Of a DNA stretch of 64,000 nt, positions 45,297 to 57,795 are shown piece by piece (within the stretch, counting starts at the first letter, position 1; each line of letters opens with the position of its first letter). Source of the stretch: Fallopia convolvulus (Eukaryota > Streptophyta > Magnoliopsida > Caryophyllales > Polygonaceae); assembly GCA_964016875.1 (NCBI GenBank), contig OZ024733.1:19279824-19343823 (forward strand), written 5' to 3'. The notes under the pieces are model-generated. The model was given only the letters and a program-made list of their open reading frames with translations, did no database searches and was not told where the DNA came from. A program made the translations under genes and the position numbers.

Positions 45297-45461
45297 CTAT
45301 CCATATAAGTCTGGGCAATGCCCATGTTGACCACGATATGTGGTATATGCCTCCATCTTGTCTCTAAATTGCATGTCGCATCTGTTCACACTCGGATCAT
45401 GAACGTAACTCCAAATTAGTGCAACAGATGGCAGAGGTGTTTGCTCATTCAACCAGACATG
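45297..45461 (-). other. Unidentified coding-like fragment (54 codons)
   Basis: An open stretch on the minus strand reads HVWLNEQTPLPSVALIWSYV, then HDPSVNRCDMQFRDKMEAY, and ends DLYG and a TAG. The composition looks protein-coding, but I recognise no family. It lies outside the LTR block and may belong to the PMD-type element on the other side. Confidence 0.3.
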
Positions 45462-45539
45462 CATTACCAAACAAACAAATTAGTTATAAATCAAGTAGGA
45501 TTGTAAAGCAATACTAATTAAATGGTAAAGAAATTTCTT

Positions 45540-48500
45540 CATATCAGTGTAAAACAATTGGCTCAAATTTTTTCAAAATCCACTCGTAAGACATCCTTGG
45601 ATACAACAAAACCAAGAAAACTCGTCGTATCCGTGCAAAACATACACTTGTCCAAGTTTACAAACAAACAATGTTAGCGGGGCAATCTAACACTAGCCTA
45701 AGGTGCCTCGCATGAGAGTCCAAATTTTGAGAGTAAACTAAAATGTCGTCAAAATACAAGATGGCAAACTTGCCAAAAAACTTCCTAAGTTCATCGTTCA
45801 TAAGACACATAAAAGTAGAGGGAGCGTGCGTGAGCCCAAAGGGCATCACAAGCCACTCGTAAAGACCATGTTTGGTCTTAAACGTCGTCTTCCATTCATT
45901 GCCCTCTTGCATCCAAATTTGATGGAAGCCACTCCTTAGGTCGATCTTCGAGAACAACACGACATCATGCAACTCGTCTAGCATGTCGTCCAAGCAAGGT
46001 ATGGGATGGCAGTATTTTACGGTGATTTGGTTGATGGCACGACAATCCACGCACATCCTCCAAGACTCGTCCTTCTTTGGCACCAATATCACCCGGACCG
46101 CACAAAGGCTAAGGTACTCTCGAACAAACCCCTTGTTCAAAAGAGATTGGAGTTGGCGTTGAAGTTTTTGAGTCTCCTTGGGAGATACTCTATAAGCAGC
46201 CCGGTTCGGTAGAAATGCACTGGGAATCAAGTGAATTCGATGCTCGATCCCACAAATAGGCGGTAGCCCATCGGGGAGCTGATCGGGCATGAGATCACTG
46301 TACTCCTGCAAAAGAGAGGAAATACAAGGGGGAAGAACGTGAACCTTATCAACAAAAATTGTAAGTAATGGACATAAAAGGATACAAGAAGAACTCCCCT
46401 CAAGCGACTTAGCATCGTCGCGACGCCGACATAGCATAAGGCGCTCGACGCAACTGCCCAAGAGTGGTGGCTCAACGTCCTCCTTCAATCTGGATTTTCC
46501 AGAAGCTACTTTTTCAGCATAAGTAGCCCCCTGGATTTTAGTTGTTTTGGCACCAGAAGTGCCGCTGGAATCCCCATGAAACGTCACGGCCCGTTTTTCC
46601 CGAATTTGCAGCGCCGCGGCCCACACCCAAGCTGTCCTTCGGCACTCGTCCAATTTTCTTCACCTTTTCTGGGCGTTCCTTTTTGCAATTTGGATTTGGG
46701 ACAGAATTTGATCCAAATGACCCGGAAACTCCCCTGGAATTGTCGGTCTCCTCTGAAACGCCTGAATGGCCTTGTTTCGGCGTCGACGACGCCGTAGACG
46801 CCTCCCTAGCTTTTGCATGTTGCCTTTCGGCCTCTTCCTGCAAAGCCTCACTAGGGGACATCGGTAAGACTGTCACGCGCAAACCATGGTAATTGAACAT
46901 GTAAGTGTTCAAATAGTCATTGTGAAGCACGCAACGGTCAAATCGCCATAGACGGCCAAGAAGAAGATGTGTGACGTCCATGTCAATGACACTAAAGAGA
47001 AGGAAATATTGATAAAAAAACAATTGAAAAGGAAAGGAGGACTTGCCTTTTTATCCAATATTCGCCTTCGTTGGAGATCCAAGCGAGCTTGTAGGGCGCG
47101 GGATGTTCGGTTGTTGACAACTTGAAATGGTCCACCATCTTCCTAGACAAGAAGTTTCCACAACTTCCCAAATCCACTATCATACTTAAGGACATGTTTT
47201 GGACTAAACATCAGGTGCGAAAAATTTGCTCTCATTGATCGGTCTTAACGGCCTTGTGGATGCTCAAAGGACGTCGTGTGACTAGGGTTAGCTTGGAGGC
47301 ACTAATGATGTCCAGGGGCATGCAATACTCGCCTTCTTGGACCACGTCTTCCTCCACCTCAGAATCAACCTCGTCCATGCTCTCATATGTCGATGTGTGA
47401 GCCAAGAACAAGACCCTTTTCATGTTGGGGCAATCCCGCTTCAGATGGCCGCGCCCACCACATTGGTAGCACTCGATGTCTCGAGTCCTAGTTTGTGGGT
47501 GGTGGTGGTTGTCTTTTCACAGTTTTGCCCACCCGAGGGCGTCTTGGAGTCGCTCCCTTGAGTACCTACCTTGCCTTTAGACATAGAAGAGGAAACAAAA
47601 GGTTTAGTACCCAAACCGGACTGACTAGAGTTAGAATTGTACCTCGGGGTGGTGTAGTTTTATTTCAGCCTCTAGTATTGATCATATAGCTCCATGGCCA
47701 TGTTTATTAAGGTCATAATGTCTTTGATGGGCAAGACAACGATCTTGTCACAGATCCATTGATGGAGTCCCGACCGCAAGGCCCTCAGTGAATTTCTTAT
47801 GCCCTCCTTGAAGAATAAATCCTCAAGATGCGCAAAGAACTCCTCGGGAGTCATGGACCGTTGATGCGCGTCATTGATTTGCATCCGGACCTTCTCCTTA
47901 TAGTCCTTAGGCATGTACTTCCTCTTCATTATGAAAACCAATTGGTGTCACTCTTCAATGGGGTCCTTGCCCTTCCGAGCTTGCTCGGATTCGACCTAGT
48001 TCTACCGCGTTCGAGCAGCCCCTTGAAAATGAAGGGTGACGACTTTGACTTTCTCACGTTCCTCATAATGGCAATGTTTGATGATATGCTCCATTCCCTG
48101 CAACCAAGTAATAAATGCATTAGGATCATAATGACCAAAAAAGAATCAAACTTTACCTTGACATTGCGGCGTGACACATGCGTCGGACACTCGTCATTGG
48201 CGCGCCGATTGTTGGCATGGGGAGGTGTGTGGCGACGACGACGGTCTCGGGGTGGCCTGCGACCATAGCCATCATCGTCGCTTGGACCGTCATCTCCGTC
48301 GCGCTGAGGGCAACTACGATCCTCACGGTCCTGATGCCAGTCCCCATCGCGCCGATCCCGTTCGCGGCAGTCATGACGATGTCGTCGATCATAGGTCGTG
48401 CCATTTTCGGGCAACTTGGGTGGCATGACCCAATCCCGGTCCCGATCTACCCACTCCTCGCCCTCACGGACCGGGGGTGGTCTTAACTCTCGTCCTCAGA

Positions 48501-49320
48501 ATCCTCATCATACTCCGTATAGGAGCCCTCAGAATCCGAGTATGTGGGACTAGTAGGGCTTTGGTGACCACAATAGGCATCAACATCATAATCACCATGT
48601 CCTTTCTTCTTCTTCGGCGTCGGGGTCTTGGATTTCTTTTTCTTCTTTTTCGCTTGGTGACACCGCCATTCCGCCGAGTCATAGTCCTCGTCGGAATGGA
48701 CGTCATGGACTTATACGCTGTCTTCAATGTCGATCGGTCGGATCTCCTTCATGGACTCAAATCGTTGGAATCCTTGTTATGAAGAGGGGTTGGCGAGTTG
48801 CTTGCCCTTCTCTTGAGTCGTGGCCCTCGGAACCGTCACGACTTGCGGATGCACGCTAAGATTCGGGGGCTGGATTTGGGCCAACAAAATGGTTTTATTT
48901 TGGACCATTAACTCAGCAAACATATTCTCGATCGCCTCTAAGCGCGTTCTCTCGGCGCGGCCCCGAGCGTCAGCTGGTTTGCGGGGGCGCCTTGCGGACG
49001 CCTTGCTCATGTTGGTCTCCTCCGGTTTCTTGTGTTTCCATGTTTGATTTGTCACCTATTTCAACCATAGACATGAACCAGTAAAAATTTCACAAGAACA
49101 AGAGCAAACAAAAGAGCCTAGATCCTGTAGGACTCACCAACCCAAGTACTCTAATGTGCACGAACACAAGAGGCTTGAAGGGTTGGGGACTTGGGGTAGC
49201 TTAAGATCTCGACCAACACAAGCAAGGTGCAAAGCAAACAAGTAATCAAGTATGCAGAGCACAAGAGAGAAGAGACGAGAAGAGGTGAGCGGCGGTCTAG
49301 GGTAGACTTACCTCACATAT
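45540..49320 (-). mobile_element. Degenerate Ty3/gypsy retrotransposon interior
   Basis: Gag, protease and RT remnants lie in order on the minus strand. RNase H and integrase are missing and the RT breaks off near 45550. At 49320 the sequence TGGAACACCCC, the reverse complement of a GGGTGTTCCA LTR end, marks the junction with an LTR-like block on the right. Confidence 0.75.
45560..49055 (-). pseudogene. Ty3/gypsy gag-protease-RT pseudogene
   Basis: Gag begins near 49055 (MSKASARRPRKPADARGRAE), with an Arg/Asp-rich segment about 48150-48430 and a capsid-like part at 47672-47941 (MTPEEFFAHLEDLFF, LRSGLHQWICD). A zinc knuckle CYQCGGRGHLKRDC (47428-47472) follows. The protease shows IVDLGSCGNFLS (normally D-S/T-G) and MDVTHLLLGR. 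The RT has EHRIHLIPSAFLPNRAAYR, DCRAINQITVKY, FSKIDLRSGFHQI, MPFGLTHAPSTF and catalytic YFDDILVYS. A thumb fragment CMFCTDTTSFLGFVVSKD reaches about 45560. The frame changes at least five times and stops are frequent, so it is long dead. Confidence 0.85.
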
Positions 49321-51130
49321 TGGAACACCCCCTTTTTATACAGGGATATTACCGCCAGTGACCCCGAGATTAAACTTTCGAAGTCACCCAAGGCTTACAG
49401 TAATTATAGAACTTAACCAAAAACTTTAAAATGCGGAAGATATATATATATATATATATATAAGATGCGGAAGTCAAATACAATATTTGAATAAACTTGA
49501 ATGGATACAAAGTTGAAATGGAAAGGGTCCCACAAGTCGGAACCTCGACCCTTAAAATTATTCTGAGTTATTCCAAGCTAACCACCTTCACTCTAGCTGC
49601 TCCTCAAGCTTGCTCCTCATGGTCCTCGACGTAGAACTCCACTCCTGATGTATCGCGACGAGAAATGCGATGGACACCAGCCGACCAGTCAAGGAAAATA
49701 AACGGTTGGTTAGTCTTGTGACAGACTAAGTAAATGGGGTTTTGGAAGGTGGTTCAGTTTTTAGGAAGGGACGAGTTGGGATGTCGGGCACCGAATGAAA
49801 GCCGGTCCCATCCTCGGACCTCCTATGAAAACTATGATTTGAAGAAAAGAGTGAAAACTACCCAAGAGTATGATGGTCGAATCGATGGAGGGGATGATGG
49901 TGCAAAAAGATCGCCCAAGAATGGTAGGAAATCGTCACTTGGTTCGAAGGTGGTGGAGCTCGGTGGATGAAGTTCGTCTGGGATAAAAAGGGTAGATCTC
50001 CCTCGTCCAGACTCAGAATTGGGTAATTACAAAGCCCAGAGTTAGATCCTTGAGTCTAGTTTAGCCCCTCAAAATTTCAGATCCAGATGTAAGTGGTTAG
50101 AGAGTTACGGCTCTTGCACTAATAAGTCTACAGAACAAGATCCTCTCTTGGACGAGTGGTGATGGAGATGGTTCGAATGGAGGTGGAGAAAATGTTGTAT
50201 ATGGATGCTCAAACCTTGGATATGACTCACCAAGAATTGAGCAAACTAGGATACAAGATCGTCGGATATTACCCACCAACGATCCAACAACGAGATTGAA
50301 CGGAAAAACAAGCAAGAAATTTGATTGAAAACAAGGAAAAGTAAGCAACACAAATTCGTTCAAGTCTAAGGGGGAAAGTGGAGGCTTGGCACGAAAATAT
50401 AACCTAGGTTTCACACTTCACCTAATCAGCCACCAACCTTAGAGAAATTATGAAAAAACTCCCCATAAAACCAAGAACAAACTGATTGTCCTTAACCGCA
50501 AAATAGTCACTTGTCGGGCCATTAATTAAAACGAGACTCCAACCTTCACCTCTGCTAACCAAAGTCCAACTTATGAGCCATGATCTCCTCCTTGATCTTG
50601 TCAAGCATTGCCCTAGCATGTGCTCGAATGATGTGCCCAAGATAGGGCGTGGTACCTTGACTTGGCTTCTTAGCGCCTCGAACATCGGCCTTGGATATTT
50701 CTCCAAGTGAAGACCCTCCTTTATCGTGCAAATTGAACTTGTCATTAGGGCTGAGATCTTCACTCAAATCATGGAGCATAGTGCCTTTAAAAGTGCCCGA
50801 AGAAGTTGTACCATCCATCAAAGGCCAAGGCGCGCCAAGGTCAGAAATCAACGTGTGCAACAGCGCTCCGATTGGCACGGTACCGTGGGGCCATGATTTG
50901 GTAGATGGAATCACATCAGAGTGACATTATCGTTCGCCTATTTAATCTCTACCAATTTTAAGAATCACATTATTGTTCCAGTTGGAATTAAGCATACTTT
51001 TTAAGCAAGACAGAATGTGGGTTACGGCCCCACGGAAATACTCAAAGATTGGGTGACGAACCCAGACTAACACGAGCTACGTGCCATCACCCCTCATCGA
51101 GCGAACGGGTATTGACCATGGTCTTAAAGG
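49320..51130 (-). mobile_element. LTR/gypsy-derived block
   Basis: Starting at TGGAACACCCC (49320), the first 100 bp resemble, in inverse orientation, the end of the block finishing at 45238 (shared TTACCGCCAGTGACC and GTCACCCAAGGCTT). Within it a minus-strand open stretch 50555-50914 ends GHIIRAHARAMLDKIKEEIM, like the GPxTRARAK tail found at the end of some gypsy polyproteins. The outer boundary is not defined. Confidence 0.45.
49440..49463. repeat. (TA)n microsatellite
   Basis: About 11 uninterrupted TA units. Confidence 0.9.
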
Positions 51131-53080
51131 TAGAGCATCGGCTCAAGATTAATGTCGAAGGAATCGGCGCGTATAACATAAAGTACGCAAACACAAGCCT
51201 ACTCATCTAGGCACACATATCAAAAGGAAACGACCCTACATTCCATCTAGCGTAACCTAAGTACGACTAGAAATAACATGTCATTAAATCTAGAACAATA
51301 TAAATCCTAGATTCATTTTATTTCATACAAGAGTTCCCAACAAAGTCATAAAACAATTTAAAGCACATGAAAGATGTAACAAGATATGTAACATGATTGA
51401 TAAAACGAGTGACGCATAAATAACTTTATATGGAAATCGAACCCAAACCACTTGCCTTGAGTGTTTGATGATTCGAGGTAGATTGCGTATCGAGATTAGG
51501 GTGAAGTTGAACGCCTTGTTCCTAAGCATACGCTTAAGTTAGCATAAGTATAATATACAACCTTAGACTATCATGATTCTAAAAAATTCATGAATCATGA
51601 TTCATATATTATAACCCTGAGTTCATTATTTTATAAGCTATGTTAATTGTTATAACATTTATCTTATAAAGTTATTATTCAACTTTCTTATATAAAACAA
51701 TATATTATAAAAATAACTTGTTAATCCCAAAATATTTTTAGGAATTAGAATATCTCAAAAATAATATATATACTTAGTATATTCGAAAAAGTATTTAAAG
51801 ACCAATTTTATTTTATTTTACGAATTACTTTATAATAGTCTAAGTCATGTTAATTTTTTTAAAATAACTTGTTGTTTTCCAAAAGTCACGAAAATTTACC
51901 CAAAGTATATAATGACTAGATACACTTAGGATCCAGTCAAAAATTACATTTTCATAAACGCAATTATTTTATAAAATTCACTCTTTAATTCGAAACTAGT
52001 CCCTTTTTTATAAAATACATGGATCATGAATAAGTACCTTAAAACTATATGATAAAACATCTTATATCACATAAAAACCAGAACCGGACCCCTTTTTAGT
52101 TTCCCAAACCATTTTAGTCTTGGTTCGGATTAATCTAACTCGAAATATATTTATTATTTATAAAAATAATATATTGTACAAAAACCATATATTATAGGCT
52201 CATAAAAATAATAAATTTTAAGGAACCGGTTTAAATTTCTTTTTGTGAACAATAAAAATAGGTGAAGCAGACTTTTTAAATAAAATGAAAAAAAAACAAT
52301 TGAACCGGGTTTAGACGAACCCGTCGTCTTTTCAAAAATAACGATGGACAAAAAGTATTAAGATGAAGTACTTGTAAAGTCAAAGTTATGACTATAGATT
52401 TATGTGGTTAATTATGAAGTGGAGAATTTATATTAGCCAAACAATAAAAGTAATAACATTATTTTCATAAATGAAGAAAAGTAAATCTATAAGGCTATGT
52501 TATTACTTTGGACCTTACCCAAAATGTTATTAATCATAGCCAAATATATTTTTATATAAAGAAATTGATTATTTTAAATTAATTTCCACTAAAATTAATT
52601 TAGAACAAAAAGAGATCTAAAATTATTATTTTTGAATGTTTTAATCCTTATAAGGACAATATTTATAATTTTTATAAATTATTTTTACCCGAGTTGGGTA
52701 TTTTTGTCATAAAATTAAAAGGTGAGGAGTCAATCCACAAACTTACCTAAAATGTGGACACTTCGAGGATAGAGTGTGCAACTATCACCAAAGTGTAGGA
52801 TATTTTGTGAAATTCGAAAAGGTCAGGGTAGAGTGTGCAACTGAATGAAAGGTTGGGATATTTATAGCAATTTTTCCTTATATTTATCATTTTATCCGTG
52901 ATTTTTTGTACCATCATATCTCTCTATTTTCTCCATCTTTGGTCATTTAATTTGTTGTTTAGGTTTAGATTTATCCGCACACCATCAACTATTAAGCCAA
53001 ATTACCTAATGTATAGTTTCTTATTGACGAAAACAACTTCGTAGGAGGTAGAAAATATAAGCCCACGTTTCTTCCTAAAC
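51130..53080. other. AT-rich, no gene seen
   Basis: There is no supportable ORF or element end on either strand. It probably consists of decayed LTR or intergenic sequence. Confidence 0.4.
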
Positions 53081-53089
53081 AAGAATCCC

Positions 53090-54611
53090 AACTACACCCC
53101 CAATCGTTTATGGTAGGACTTGTAAATCAAAATTGAAAGGAGGCCTTGGCTTGTGAAAATCTAAGGAAACAAATCAAGAATTACAAATGATATTACTATG
53201 GAAAATTCTAATAGAACCAAGGAACATCTGGATTCTAATTGTACCGGAAGCATAACTACGTGGTCAAAACATTCTAGAATACACCTGCAAAAAATGTATC
53301 TTTTCAATGGAGAATACCTATGATTATCAAGGAAACTTTTAACTCAAGGCTAATTTGACAAATTGGGTATGGAAACTCGATGAGATTTTGGAAGGAACCC
53401 TAGGTTGTGTGCTAGTTGCTAATGGTAGTCTGTGAGCCGTCCAAAGGTGTTGATCTTGACATCAAGGTATCTTGAATTATTACACCAAACCAAAAATGGC
53501 AAAATAGAGAATTGTTTTCGATTCTGCCTAGACATTGGGTAGACCGTATTCTAGCAATACTTATAGTTTTTCATCTACGTTTGTGTCTACCTTAGTGTCC
53601 AATGAGCTTCACTAGGTGGATGTACATTTGATTGGATATGGAACCTAGACACTTATCACAAAGTCAAAATGGTTCTATGGAAAATGTTTGTGAATGTTCT
53701 CCCCCATAAAAGAGCAATTGGCACACAAGCATGTGGATATGACTATGGAGAACCCATTATCTAACCCTTTGAAAATATTCCTAATACCTTTCTTCGGAAT
53801 CCAATTACTATGCAAACTTTGGGAAATTTTGATGGGAAGATACAAACTGTAGTTTGAAAATACATGGATGCCCCCTACAAACCTAGTCTCAGGTATTGAA
53901 CGCGCTAAGAAACTAATCTGTCTAAAAGGTTTTCGAGAGTTGGTAGTAGCATAGTGGTGCATTTTGCATTATCACAATAAGATAGTTTTTACACAACCCA
54001 TGGACAATGGGATGATAAATATTGTCGAGTGCATTCGATATAAGCTTCCCAATTGGAAGAATAGTAAGATACATGACAAGGACCTCCTGACTACACCAAT
54101 CTTTGGCATGAAATTGAGGGCACGACCACGAAGACAATAGAGCTGTGTAGGCCACCTGATAAATTCGTGAAAAACAACTTCGATGGATCTAAAAAGTCGA
54201 CTGGTGATGCAACGACATGGTTTGTTATAAGAAATCATTTGGGTGAGGTAATTTACATGGGCTCTTTCTTCTGCCTTGATGGAGCCAGTTATAAGCAAGC
54301 GATAGTCATGTACACAACGTTTAGGGAGGCAAAGAAAATAAATTTCAAGAAAATAGAAATAGAAGGTGACAACCTTATCATGATAAATGCTCTTATGGGA
54401 AGTAGATCGTGCCCTTGGTAGATTGAAATAATGATTGTAGTCACTCTTGTCAATTTTCAATCCTTTGAAGTTGTTACAAGTAACCATGTGCCTCGCCAAT
54501 AAAATTTTGTAGCTGATTTTGTTGCGTTTTATATATTTTTTAATTCTAATCACTGTAGCAACAAGGTAGAACTTCAATTTTTCATCCGGAAGAATGCACT
54601 AGGTTGAAACA
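53090..54611 (+). pseudogene. Highly degraded L1-type LINE relic (plus strand)
   Basis: Scattered pieces match the ORF2 of the LINE at 34898-37370: an LLWKILIEP piece near 53200, TNWVWKLDEI near 53355, WNLDTYHKVKMVLWKMF near 53640-53690, and an RNase H part at 54167-54607 (NNFDGSKKSTGDATTW, KIEIEGDNLIMINALMGS, FIRKNALG). Many stops and frameshifts are present. Its 3' end is cut by the insertion of the element at 54612. Confidence 0.7.
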
Positions 54612-55589
54612 TGATAGGCCAAATCCTACCCCGCAAGTGTACGGGATCGGTTGTAATACCAAGGTGTCGAACTCTGGGACTATGTAGTATTAATTGTAAT
54701 CAAATCAGTAGACTAAGCCGTAAAATAAGAAAAGATTGAATTGGGATTTTTGCTATGAAACTAATTAGAACAAACAAACAACTAAATATGAGCAAATCAA
54801 TGAGAGGAAAGCTTCTAAGATCAAGGATCACCACAATAATGCTTCGGTAGACTATAAAAGATGATTGCACAATCTTAATTATGACTTCGTTTGAAGGCAA
54901 TTGTCTAATGTATCCGCTAAATTCTTTCGAATGTTAACAAACGTATCTAGACTCAATTAAACATCCACTTTCGTGACTTGCAAATTATAATCTAGACCTT
55001 TAAGCACTTAGAATTTAAGATTAAATTGAATCAACAAACGCTTTCGCGACTTGCTAACTTAACCTAACCTTAAGGTTTCTACGACAATTGTTATTCCACA
55101 AGAGAATTCAAAATATTTTCATAATAGAGAAATCTCAGGTTCAAATCCTAGGGTTCCAACAGGAAAAAGTACCTTTCAGTCTCAATTCCCTATCTGACTA
55201 CTTATCAAAGTTTTCACCTTTCAGTCTCAAACTTTGGCAAGTTCCCATTCAAATAAATTACTAGGGCATAAAGCTTCTAGGATTGAATCAAACAAAGCTT
55301 CAAACAATGGATTGTGCAATTTAATAGATAAGTCTACCTATACATCATTGGGTTCACCCCAATCTTAGAATTTGGGGTTTAGCTAGACATGGAAATAAAA
55401 GAAATCAATTCAATAACGAGATTAAACATACCAGATTGAAGAAACAAGCAAACTTGATTAATATCCAGCAAATCCAAACTCAAGATCAAAACAAAGTCTT
55501 CAAATTCTCCACAATCTCTCTAAAACTTGTCTCTCAAGGATTAAAACTAGGTTAAAAGTCGAACCCCCGATCTAGAAAACAAAGTAAAG

Positions 55590-55597
55590 TATTTATA
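55590..55597 (-). promoter_or_regulatory. LTR TATA box
   Basis: Minus strand TATAAATA, 616 bp from the LTR start; the same offset holds in the other LTR (61623-61630). Confidence 0.65.
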
Positions 55598-55674
55598 CTA
55601 AGGATAGGGTGGAAGAGGCGGCCCAAAAACCCGAGCAAACAAGGCGCACGATCAACGGCGCGTGTCGTGCGCCG

Positions 55675-55930
55675 AGGCGCACGACCTAAGGCAACAACGC
55701 ACGACCCACGCCTAGGAGACGCACGATCGTGCGTCGAGCCGCACGACCAGGTGCTGGCGCACGATCCACGCCTAGGAGATGCACGAGCTGGGCCTTATCA
55801 ACGCACGGCCGTGCGTTTGGAACGCACGACCTTAGCCTTCCTCTGAACCGAGACGCACGATCGTGCACTTCTTGCACACGATCCGAAGATTTCTTAACAC
55901 CGCTTGCACGACCGTGCCCTTAGGTGCACG
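55675..55930. repeat. GCACGA / GCACGATCGTGC array in U3 of the LTR
   Basis: Eleven GCACGA words lie on the plus strand in 256 bp, several completed to the palindromes GCACGATCGTGC or GCACGGCCGTGC. A CACGCCTAGGAGA segment also occurs twice. The array sits just upstream of the TATA box in the direction of transcription. The other LTR has the same array at 61678-61963. Confidence 0.85.
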
Positions 55931-56212
55931 ACCTTGCCCTTGCTCGTGTGCTTCCTTCCTTTCGGCTCTTGAATCGTTCTTTTCCGGTCCCGTTTCCTCC
56001 TAGCATGAAGTCTTGATTCTGCCTTGTATCCAAACGCGTTCAAATGAAGCTCAAACTTCTCGAAAGTACCTGAAAAGCATACAAATATGCGTGTAGACAC
56101 CTATAACGGAAACTAAACTAAAAGTACTAGAAAACACAAGACTAATGCATGAAAACATATAAACTAAAGTGTAAAATGCATGTCCTAATATGCTCTAAAA
56201 TGCAAGTTATCA

Positions 56213-56226
56213 AACTCCCCCAAACT
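56213..56226 (-). other. Polypurine tract of the Athila/Tat-like element
   Basis: Minus strand AAGTTTGGGGGAGTT directly precedes the 3' LTR. Confidence 0.8.
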
Positions 56227-57795
56227 TGAACCTTGCTTGTCCTCAAGCAAGAAATAAACTCAACGCCCCACAAGACAATGCAATCCAAGTATCCACCTCA
56301 AATGAAGTTAAGCATTAATCAATAAACTTGCAGTTCACAAATTGAAATCATTGCACATGCTTCATGATATCAAAAAGATCAAGAGAATGCATCCATTATA
56401 GACCTCACTAGGAATATGTGTTTGTCTCTCTCACTCAAGTGTTTAGGGTATTGTGTTTCACTCAATTCTCAACTAAGACCGCTAAACTACCATATGCTTG
56501 CATCAGTGTTCTAAATCTCCACCGCTATGGACATTGCATACAACAAAAATCAAGAGGTCTTTTGATGGGTTGTAATGGGGCCAAGGTGAGAAGATTAAGG
56601 CATGGAATATATTTAGTTATGTGGTGCTAAAACTGGAAAATAGAAATTAAGCTTCATCAACACCAACAACCCTTTTTATCTTACTTTCTTTCCAAACCTT
56701 CATTCACTTCAACTTCTTTCATTCTTTTTCTCACACTTCTTTTGAAACTTCTTTCAACCCATTCTTTTTCATGGTTTTTGAGACTTCTTTTTCACATGCA
56801 ATTTTATTATCAAGCTCAAACCATTCTTCATTTTCAACCTTTATTCCCTTTACTTCACTTTCTTTCTTTCTTTCAACTCATCCACCATTCTCATTCTTCT
56901 TCTTAACTCCCCCACTCACCAAAACTTCACAACACAAACCCAGCAAAAATTCCTATTCTCCAGAAGGGTCAGGCTAATTAGGCTCGGATTTAATTTTGTG
57001 GAGCTCAAAAAGATAGGCTATCAAGGCTAACAGGGGCTTCAAAAAGAAGGATTAATGTGCAGGGTGGATAGGGAAAATATAGGCTAATGAAAAATAATGC
57101 CTCTATCACTTTAATGTCATATGCAAGACTCATGTAAGCAGCCTCAAAATAGATATCTAAACGCAAGTTCTAGAGTAGCAAGTCATAGTGAGACACTCAA
57201 GATATAATAGAGAGGACAATTAGTCCTAGAAAGGCTAAAAATATGATCTCACAAGGTTAAACATGTCTAGAACTTCAGCATAATCTCAAATCTCAAAAGA
57301 TAACATGTGCTCATTCAATTACGAGTAAAGCATACAAATCTATAATCATGCTAATATGTAGATGCTTCAACAATTCAAGCATGTCATGGGGTTAAGAGTT
57401 ATGCAAAGAATAATTAAGGACAAGGGGTTTTCCATTAAAAGGGATTCAATAACACCTAAAATGCATGATTTTTTTTATTTTTGACATTTTTCAGATTTTT
57501 TTTTCTTTTTTTTTTATGCAAAGACAAATGCAAAAATTTAAACATGAAAACGCAACCTAACATGAAACTATATGCAATCTAACTAACATGAAACATGTTT
57601 CCCTCCCCCAAACTTAAAATCTACATTGTCCCCAATGTAGAAAATAAAAGAAAGAGAAGAAAACACTAACCTTGGGTTGCCTCCAAAGCAGCGCTTGTTT
57701 AAGGTCATTAGCTTGACCTTCCAACTTCTTCTAAGCACTCGAGTCAGGAGGGTCTTTGGTACCCACCCTAACCGGATTTGGATCAACTACAAGCT
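56227..57795 (-). other. Long non-coding 3' region of the Athila/Tat-like element
   Basis: About 1.6 kb lie between the coding region and the 3' LTR. No env-like ORF is seen. Plus-strand pyrimidine-rich tracts (56680-56960) and a T-run near 57480-57520 are present. Near 57583-57790 a piece in another frame (LNKRCFGGNPRLVF) continues the usual coding tail. Confidence 0.55.

Larger units (their letters stand above)
54612..56212 (-). repeat. 3' LTR (1601 bp)
   Basis: Left copy. The TATA box TATAAATA on the minus strand is at 55590-55597, and the GCACGA-rich array is at 55675-55930. Confidence 0.93.

Noticed and set aside
48153..48782. Arg- and Ala-rich open frames on both strands
   Set aside because: Shadows of the charged gag region of the gypsy relic.
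54700..56100. Small ORFs that occur twice in the window (also at 60733-62133)
   Set aside because: They are duplicated only because both LTRs of one element carry them; no protein family.
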